The notes under the pieces are model-generated. The model worked only from the letters and a program-made list of their open reading frames with translations, had not been told where the DNA came from and ran no database searches. Position numbers and translations under genes: made by a program. Positions 8,286-15,330 of a stretch of 15,330 nucleotides of DNA are shown here, piece after piece. This DNA is from Cyclostephanos tholiformis (Eukaryota; Bacillariophyta; Thalassiosirophyceae; Thalassiosirales; Thalassiosiraceae), in assembly GCA_036939975.1 (NCBI GenBank), contig JALLPB010000484.1, positions 1 to 15,330 on the forward strand, given 5' to 3'. The stretch's first letter is position 1; each line of letters begins with the position of its first letter.

Positions 8286-8820
8286 GCTTCCTGGTCGTCA
8301 CGAGAGAATGTTCCTGATCAAGTCATCAACTACTACACAAAGCGGATGGATTTGATTGTCGAGTATTTGAGTAAGGATGGATGCAACTGTTTTCCACACC
8401 GTGACGCTTCAACACTTGGTAAGTTACACTGGCCATCTTGGGTTAAGGCGAAGGGTCCGCTCTCTGCAGAAACGAAAGCGAAAATGAGCATCACTGAAAA
8501 GGCAAGGGGTCCATTCTCTGGAGAAACGATAGCGAAAAGCATCACTCATAAGTCGAGGGGTCCAGTCTCTGAAAAAAAAGAAAGCGAAAATGAGCGTAAC
8601 TCATAAGCCGAGGGGTCCAGTCTCTGAAGAAACGAAAGCGATAATGAGCATCTCTCAAAAGGTCGCTCATAAATCGAGGGGTCCAGTCTCTGCAGAAACG
8701 AAAGCGAAAAAAAGCATCGCTCGATAGGAGAGACATAAAAGAGGTAGAGGGAAGAGCTGACCAAAGAACGCAAGGCCAACATCAACATCGCCTTTAAGAA
8801 CAAGAATAAGAAACAAATGT
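8286..8820 (+). pseudogene. decayed NUMOD3-like repeat protein gene fragment
   Basis: A plus-strand frame, open from 8286 after a TAA at 8283, reads through an ATG at 8346 and a 34-residue lead segment (MDLIVEYLSKDGCNCFPHR, then TLGK). It then enters a repeat array with consensus K-S-R-G-P-V-S-E-E-T-K-A-K-M-S-I-T-H. The third unit has one extra base in an A8 run (8572-8579), which shifts the frame and creates a stop at 8604-8606. The array continues in the shifted frame to a TAG at 8725-8727. A further eroded copy (LTKERKANINIAFKNKNKKQM split around 8751-8817) lies beyond it. The lead segment loosely resembles helicase-associated (HA) modules, with G-x-C-x-x-P then LG; this is a weak guess. 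It is not an intact gene and lies opposite in strand to the coiled-coil pseudogene. Confidence 0.55.
8448..8727 (+). repeat. five NUMOD3-like repeat units (plus strand)
   Basis: Units at 8448-8501 (54 bases), 8502-8552 (51), 8553-8607 (55, carries the frameshift), 8608-8673 (66) and 8674-8727 (54). Most share the DNA core GAGGGGTCCAGTCTCTG followed by GAAACGAAAGCG. Encoded pattern: RGP-x-S-x-E-T-K-A-K-x-S-I. The high DNA identity between units indicates fairly recent tandem duplication. Confidence 0.8.
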
Positions 8821-9096
8821 GACCAAGATGACAGGACGGACCAAAAATACCGTTCCTCTGTCAGAAACTGCCTAGAAGTAGCCACCACCCTACAACAACC
8901 CACACTAGTTTGACAATTGAGCCTAAAACATAATTTAGATAGATGTTCTTCTGACGCCGATTCTTCTTTTTGGCATTATGAACATTCGCTCTTAGAAGCA
9001 GCATCTGTCGCAGCAGCATCCCTCTTGTCTTTCTTTTATGCCTCCTTGCTTGGAACAAATTCATTTTTGAAGTGCATTTTGAAGTGAAGCATCAAA
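8821..9096. other. non-coding stretch, 3' side of the sacsin-like gene
   Basis: Holds the likely 3' UTR of the minus-strand sacsin-like gene. A 12-base near-repeat (TTTTGAAGTGCA/TTTTGAAGTGAA) lies at 9065-9088. A 67-codon minus-strand frame from 9064 to 8861 has a basic N-terminus and hydrophobic end but no recognisable family; I do not call it a gene. Confidence 0.4.
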
Positions 9097-12000
9097 TTAT
9101 AACAAATGCGTAGACAAAAGCTTTGAGAAATCGGGAAGGTACAACGCTGCAATATTCTCTGTGAAGCTCCCGTGCTCCTTGTTGTGTGCTGTGACAAGAT
9201 TGTGAGCGAGTTCGTGTGCAAACGTCAAATACCAATATGAGTAGCATGCTGCCACGTCGGCTTTATTTCGATGGAGAGCACAAAAAAACCTCAAGTTGAA
9301 GTATAGAGCCTTGTTAGAGTTGAAGGCGATTGTATTACCATTTTGATCAAAGTATATTGCAACCGTCTTAAGATCCAGGTGGAAAACAGATGCGATACGC
9401 TGAATGATGACTGCAAACTCCTCCACTGCATTGAAATTGACATTGAGAAAAATAGTGCTGTTGTTGTTTGCTGTGGAAAACACCTTAATGCCATTGCTCG
9501 ACTTGTAATTGCCATGAGGACCTTTATAAGGGTGAATATTCTGAGCAGGAATGACTTCGCACCCATCTGTTCCACGCTCAAGTCCATGAGGCAGGTGATT
9601 GAGAAGGGTTTCCGGAGAACGCACACCTGAACAATCTACCGATTGGGATGCTTGCACGGCTTGATATAGCATCGTTTCAAGCGACTTTTGAGTGGAGGCA
9701 TCGCGTTCGGCCGAGGCGGGTGCGTTGCTGTCTCCAGCGTGAATGGAGTTACTTGGTTGCTCATGTATGATTCGCTTGCTTCCATTGCCGGCATTATGAT
9801 GAAGTCCTCTCAATACTTTACCCATCAATCCAGATTTTTTCTTTCGCGAAGATTTACAGTAGGCATCGTGAGGATTAGTGTCGTCGAGTGAAGTCAATGT
9901 ACTGTCATCGGTTTCCGAAGCAGTTGCATTGAGTTTTTGTGTCGTAATCTTGCCGGGAGGGGGAAATTCATCAGCCAAACGGGTGGCAACCTCTCGCGCC
10001 TTTTCTTTCGTCGGATTCGTACCAAGCAATCCTCGTATCACATTTGACGGACAATGAGGGTACATCTGTTTCAGAATCTTCTCGAACCCCACTTCGCCAA
10101 TTCCGTTTTGAGAAGCATTTGTTTCGGGCAATTTATCATTGACAACAGTCGTCGTGGCTTCCGCAGGCTGTGAGGTTGTCAGGGACAGTTTTGTGGCTTC
10201 CTCCACAGGTTTTGGAGACGGTTCGAGAGGTGGCTTCGAAATAGGGCGTAATATGCGGTCAACAGGAAACCCTCTGTACCGTAGTGTTTCCAAGGGCGAC
10301 TCAAGCAGTTGACTCAGGAGCAAACTGTCTTCCAGTTGGCACCTTTGCAGAATAAGGGCGCCAATAGCCGACGCAATATCAAACCAATCAGGGTTTGCGG
10401 TTACGTACAGCGTAGTCATCTGTGGAGTTCTGATTGAGTCCTTTAGAATTCCCTTCCCGCGAAGAGGTTGCTTGCAACAACATGTCACTTTGAGGTGTTT
10501 TGATGAACCTTCAAAAGTATACTTTCCAAGGATCACATCCACCTGAATGATTTCAAGGTGCTCGTCATCAAGCATCATGGCGGCATCTGATGCAAGAGGT
10601 CGCGAAGAATTCGTTGGAGACATCAGAAGAGGTCGTCGTTCCCGCAATCTGATCGCCAGAGATCTCGTTAGAGCTGTATCCTGATATGTCCGTCCTTGCA
10701 GCTCAAAATCCTTCTTCACCACCTCTGAGACATATCGCGACCCAATTTTGTTGTAAAATTCTTCTAGAGTCTAAACAATGGAACAAGTGATTGTGGAGAG
10801 TTGAGAGACGGTTTCGATTCAGGAGTACAACATTTCGTGAGGGATTATGTGCGAGAATAGCGTCACGAACCTGCTCCATTGGAGATACAAGCATAGGAAA
10901 TTGGCGCCTCAAGAATGAGTTGTCTACGATGTGGATATCCTCCGCTCTCGCAAGGACATATTGAGCCTTATTTCCCATTGCTTCGTCTTCGTTCGGGCCA
11001 TTTATTTCTTCATCTAAGACCAAGTAACCTAGGAGAAAAGGACTGGAACTGATTCGCTTTGTAACTTGTTTGAATGGAGGGTCGGATGCGATACGTTGCA
11101 AAACTGCCTTGTACTGCAGCTCGCCTAGAAGGAGCGAATGAAGAAAAAAGCGAAATGATTATGATTTGTAGATTAGAACAGCCGATGATCCAGTCATGTG
11201 AGATTTTGTGTCGAATGAATTCACTCTTACCAAGAAGATCTAATGTTTCATCCGGCTTTTCTAGCATGAGCTCGAAGATTTCTTGTAGTGACGGCTCGGC
11301 CTTGACGCCCACAAGGGAAAGGAAGGCATTGTACTTGATTTGCTTGAAAAGTGTAGCCGTAAGTAGTTCATGTTCATCTTCTGACTTAGTTTCCGTAGAT
11401 GAGGTTTCTTTCTTGAAGAATATTTGTGTAGGGAGGAGAAACGAAAGCTTGCCTCTGATTTCGCACGGAATGAATGCTATCTTGTCCAATGAAAGTATAT
11501 CCTTCTTCTCAAAATCATTGGTGCGTGTAGACAGGTATATAAATACAGCATCAAAGAGGGACAATATTTTGTTGTTTAGTTTCCGCCGCTCGACATCATC
11601 ATTTCCTCCGTATTTCTCAAAATGATCCATCTGAGCCTTTAAAATGTCGGTGATTTGAATCAGACGTCGGATTAAAACCGAACAAGGTGGATCCTTGTTG
11701 CACTGGGTCCTGGTTGCAACATGGAGTGTATCGAGCTGTGGATCGAGAGTACTGAACCCCATAATGAGAGCACTCGGGTTATAGTAGCACGCTGCATCAG
11801 TGTGGCAAAGTCAGGAACTACCGATTTCGGGTGAAGGAAAACAAAAACTAATATACTCACCGATTGGGCTCTGAATTTCTCTGATTACCTCTCCGGTCTC
11901 CAAGTCCTGCCTAATGCAGGGCAGGAACTTCACACTCTTGTACCATTGTGCGTACTCTTTCTCGTAAATGCCAACAGGACCTAAACGCTGAGTCAAAAAC

Positions 12001-15000
12001 GTCAATGCCGCATTGTACACTTTCTCATCCCGGACCCTACCTTCGTTTGTACATTGTTTCTCCATGAAATTCATCACGGATTGTAGGGGCGGAACCACCA
12101 TGACGCCTAATTTTATCAGGAAATCACGATGTAATTTCGACATTCCTTCCGATGCAGGCCACTGAAGGAAACGAATGAAGGGGAATATTGCCAAGTCTGC
12201 ATCCTTAAAAAACAGCTCCGAAGGGGCGTACACACGAGTTGGATCATTTTCAGCGGGTAAGTACTGCGTTGAACGGAGTTTGCTCAAGTCGGCGGGACTT
12301 AAATCGGCGTCGAGGAGGTATTTTATGAGTGGCTTCGGATTTGTGTTCCAGCGCAAAGTGTCAAGATGAAGGAATAGAAACTCGATCGAAATAGAATTTC
12401 TCTGTTGATGGCGCATTATGAGGAGGAAGGATAGTAAGTGTGGGTAAGTGACTTCTGGTTTTGTAAAATGGGAACTCACCACTCCCATCGCTAGCAAGAA
12501 CGCATCAGACACCCCTGCACTTGTTAATTTCTTGGAGACTTTGCGAAAAACACCTACACCTGCAAAAGCGCTCAAATCTGAATTCGGCAAATAGAGCTCA
12601 GTGGGGATCGCAGTCTGATACTCAGATGAATCGGGCGTTCCATCATCAAAGTCAAAGGGAATGACTACGTTGTCGAGGGATAACAGCTCCACGAACCGTC
12701 TCTTTGCCACCGAGCCGTTAAGTGAGTCGAAATGCTTTCCAAGAGCTGCCAGGACTTGAATATTAATTCCTTCTGGTATTCCCTTGACCAGGCAAGGATG
12801 TTGTGAGATAAAACAACACCAGATATCTAATGGCAATGGCGCGAACCAATCACGAAAAACATCATTTTCCAGAGTACGCAATCCTATCGCTTTCTGGAGC
12901 GAGGGCGGAAATGTTGTTTCAGGCAGCGGCAGTTCGAGAAGATACGTCGGCGTAAAGTATAAGATCGAATCCAACCTGCATACGTGGGCCAACTGCACGT
13001 CGTCAGCCTTGGCGGTAGACGATGGCGCGTCGTCGTCCTTCGCTAATTCGTACCTGGTAGCCTCTTTCAGTTGTAGACCACACCTTTCCATCGAGCGCTC
13101 GATCCGGCAAGCCTTCGGCCACCATTTGAGCAGCCTAATGCACAATTTTTCCTCTAACACCTTACTCTTCAACAAACGGATCAAATCATCAATGGTCAGA
13201 CGAGGAACATTGGCAACTAGCGTGTGGTATTCTTTCGCATTTTCCAGCATGATGCGTCTTACGATGTTGGAAAACCCGAAAGCTTCCATTCCAACTACAC
13301 AAAAGTGGAGAACAAATTCATTAGAATTTGGGAAGGCATTTTATTAATGTATCATTATGTGTGTCATCGTTGGGCGTGTAGGGGGAAGGTGACAACACGC
13401 TTGGATATGGGAACGAAATGTAATTGGTACGAACGGAAACTCACGATTGGGAAGCTTAGCTTCGCTTCCGCGCATCACCCCTCCGATAGTCAATACCGGC
13501 GGAGCGGACGAGGGAAGACACCTGCCTAATCCTCTCGCCAGACATTCCCCAACCAGCGAGTCGGGGGTGGAAGGACGAGGGCTGAATGATTTCATGAGCA
13601 AAATCGCATCTCGTTCCTCGAGGGACAGCGGTCGATCGTCGGTCGGGCTCAGCAATTCTGACGTTTCGTCGTCCTCCCCAAGTATCTTCTGGACTGGTTT
13701 GATAGCCTCGGTAACCGTGTTGCGTACCCCTCTCGCCATGAGCGACGCGAAGCCGAACAGACTGGACGATATCGTAGTATTAGTAGACTTCGACTCGCCT
13801 GGCGCTGCCACGCCTTCTTCATTCGCCAATTCTTCACATTCGGCCTCCCACCTGTCCCTCGCGTCCCTGCCCGCCTCCCACGCCGTCCCTATCCGACCCA
13901 TGGCGTTCTCCAGCACCAGCCTCATGAGTATGCCACATATTTCCAGCAACTCGCAATTGTACTCCCTGAGCGCCGCATCCACGAAATCGATCGCCTCGCG
14001 TTCGACGGTGGGTAGCAGCGGCGCCGCGAGGTGTATGCCAAGGCCTGTCGTTTGCGACGTCCGAAAGCCAATGAAGACGCGTCCGAGGCCGGGAAAGGGC
14101 GCGAATGAGTCGGTGATTAGCGCGGCCCCGGATCGATTCTCGTCGGTCGTCTTCCTCCATCGGGACCTCACGGTCGTCCTCTTGCCGCCGTCGTCGTTAT
14201 CGTCGTCGTCGTCCACGGCGTCGAGCAAGACCTGCACGGTGAGCTCCCTCGGTGGTTTCTTCTTCGTTACCCTGACCATCCTGCTTTCCACGTTCGACGG
14301 TATGGCGGTCTTTACCCGCCCCGAGGCATATCGCGCCAGTACCGTTGACGTCTCAATCTGACAATCCGGCGTATGGCCCTTCCGTAGCATCACCGTCAAC
14401 CTCACGGACGTCGACGTTAGATTATCGGACCTGCTACCCCCGAGTAGGGCGAACATACCCGTGCTCGACGACGTTACCGCACCGTCGTTCTTCCACCACG
14501 ACGATGCACGAGGCGGCACTATGGCGTGAGATTCCAGTATCGTTTTACGAACGTCAAGTACCAACGTCCGATCGACGTAGACGCGGATGTTTTTCAGGCA
14601 CGACGTGAACGTTAGGGACGCCGATAGGAATTGACCAAACTCGACCATATCGGGCAGGGGGTACGGATCCCGCGACGGCATGATGAAGGACGTCCAATTC
14701 CTGTCGTCGTCGAGGATGTGACCGCCGTCGACGTCCGCGACGATCCCGGGGGAGGAGGACGATGATGCCTGCTGTCTCTTCCCCGTCCTCGTCCACAGAC
14801 TATCACCCCTCCAGAGGAATGCCATGCATTCCTCTTCCCCCCTCATGCCGCTCACCACCACCGGCTCCTCACACACGCTGAACATGGTGTACGCGCCCAC
14901 GCCGAACGCACCCACCTTCGTTTCGTCCGGATTGCCCTCGGCGATCTTCCTCAATCTGGACCAATCCTGAGGTCGGAAGGGTAGTCCGTCGTTGCGGTAG

Positions 15001-15233
15001 GTCACCTGGGTCACGAGCGGCGTTCGTGGTAGGGCACCTCCAATTCCACCATTGGCCCGGATCGATGACGACATCGAAACCGACGACGTCGACTTCGACA
15101 GTGAGGCATGCGACGAGGTGTCGTTATTGTTGGACGTGACGATGACGATCTCTGCGATCGTGGCCTCGGCGTCGTTCGAATTCTGGAGCAATTCGCGATA
15201 CACTGCTCCAGCGCTCGCGTAGCGCGCGAGTAT
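9097..15233 (-). CDS. sacsin-like HSP90-type ATPase protein (DUF3684 type), five exons in window, 5' incomplete
   Basis: Exons 15233-13445, 13294-11861, 11791-11231, 11124-10871 and 10770-9097 join in phase to 5,712 bases: 1,903 residues plus TAA. Residue numbers start at the first in-window codon. Residues 1-113 form a GHKL/HSP90-like ATP site: ILARYASAGAVYRELLQNS with E14 and N18, RNDG (80-83) and GAFGVG (108-113). This matches sacsin repeats and the DUF3684 proteins of fungi and plants as I remember them. Later family-like blocks are TGLGIHLAAPLLPTVERE (exon 1), SSPFLLGY and AEDIHIVDNSFLRRQFP (exon 4), EEFYNKIGSRYV and QRCQLEDSLLL (exon 5). A CUE-like segment covers about 1574-1616. The C-terminus has HELAHNLVTAH (1865-1875). 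No J-domain, UBL or HEPN was seen. The start lies right of the window; a TGA two codons upstream of the acceptor shows that exon begins at 15233. Likely a large chaperone-like ATPase; its substrate is unknown. Confidence 0.85.
10771..10870 (-). other. intron 4 (in-window) of the sacsin-like gene
   Basis: 100 bases, starts GTTCGTGAC, ends TTGTTTAG, phase 0. Joins SPMEQ to TLEEFYNKIGSRYV, which reads as a continuous family block. Confidence 0.75.
11125..11230 (-). other. intron 3 (in-window) of the sacsin-like gene
   Basis: 106 bases, starts GTAAGAGTG, ends CTCCTTCTAG after a pyrimidine-rich tract, phase 1. Joins ETLDLLG to ELQYKAVLQRIA. Confidence 0.8.
11792..11860 (-). other. intron 2 (in-window) of the sacsin-like gene
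   Basis: 69 bases, starts GTGAGTATA, ends GATGCAG, phase 1. Joins REIQSPIG/A to CYYNPSALIMGFSTLDPQL; the split codon becomes GCG (Ala). Confidence 0.8.
13295..13444 (-). other. intron 1 (in-window) of the sacsin-like gene
   Basis: 150 bases, starts GTGAGTTTCC, ends CACTTTTGTGTAG, phase 1. Joins GSEAKLPN to LGMEAFGFSNIVRRI; the split codon becomes CTT (Leu). Confidence 0.8.
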
Positions 15234-15330
15234 CTGATGTCAAAATGTAGATATCGACAAGAGAGCGCGAGGGAAAAGGGGGCGTGAGAGAGAGGTGGGG
15301 AGGGGGGGGAAGAGACGGGAGGATACACAA
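15234..15330 (-). other. partial upstream intron of the sacsin-like gene, GA/CT-rich
   Basis: On the minus strand this stretch is strongly pyrimidine-rich (runs of CTCTCT and CCCCCC between about 15255 and 15325) and ends TTTTGACATCAG right before ILARYAS. It also has an in-frame TGA, so it reads as the 3' part of an intron whose donor, with the first coding exon, lies at or beyond the right edge. Confidence 0.6.

Noticed and set aside
6541..8727. Homing endonuclease gene
   Set aside because: Only NUMOD3-like modules are visible. No GIY-YIG, LAGLIDADG or HNH catalytic motif was found in any frame, so a nuclease call is not supported.
8861..9064. 67-codon minus-strand frame downstream of the sacsin-like gene
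   Set aside because: It falls in the likely 3' UTR, has low-complexity Lys/Arg- then Leu/Val-rich content, and matches nothing I recognise.
13447..14361. 304-codon open frame on the plus strand
   Set aside because: It lies entirely opposite the first exon of the sacsin-like gene, whose minus-strand frame has recognisable ATPase-family blocks. The plus-strand product is Ser-rich and unrecognisable, so it is an antisense shadow.
9097..15233. True sacsin with UBL, repeats, J-domain and HEPN
   Set aside because: There is a single HSP90-like ATPase segment, no HPD-containing J-domain and no HEPN-like end. The C-terminus is a HELAH segment instead, fitting the DUF3684-type family better.

Overview
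The window looks like nuclear DNA from a photosynthetic stramenopile, most likely a diatom. Four things point there. Short GT-AG introns (69 to 150 bases) interrupt some genes while others are intronless. The first protein has an N-terminus that reads like a signal peptide followed by a plastid transit peptide and carries a cyanobacterial/plastid-type domain (DUF3172). Degenerate arrays of SEETKAK-type (NUMOD3-like) repeats occur; I associate such arrays with diatom genomes from memory. The three best-defined start codons share the context AAACCATG. No prokaryotic operon signals, rRNA or tRNA genes were seen.

Layout. 163-1302 (+) encodes a DUF3172 protein, probably plastid-targeted. 1303-1840 is a convergent intergenic stretch. 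1841-3802 (-) is an intact cytosolic HSP70 and 4231-6357 (+) an intact cytosolic HSP90. The two chaperones are head to head across 428 bases that must hold both promoters. 6511-8221 (-) and about 8286-8820 (+) are two decayed, oppositely oriented repeat-protein genes in an AT-rich island. The minus-strand one has a 21-residue coiled-coil repeat, one intron, a Cys-rich segment and a NUMOD3-like tail, with three in-frame stop codons. 9097-15233 (-) is a large five-exon gene running off the right edge. Joined in frame, its exons give 1,903 residues of a sacsin/DUF3684-type protein: an HSP90-like ATPase domain at the N-terminus, a CUE-like segment and a HELAH zinc-protease-like motif at the C-terminus.

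How the genes relate. HSP70 and HSP90 are the core of the eukaryotic folding relay, handing clients between them through TPR adaptors that grip their C-terminal EEVD tails. Both tails here are slightly non-canonical (EEID and MEQVD). The neighbouring sacsin-like protein uses the same GHKL ATP-binding fold as HSP90. The window is therefore a small proteostasis neighbourhood interrupted by a decayed repeat island. Whether this clustering is functional is inference; the head-to-head HSP70/HSP90 arrangement and the exon model are read directly from the sequence.
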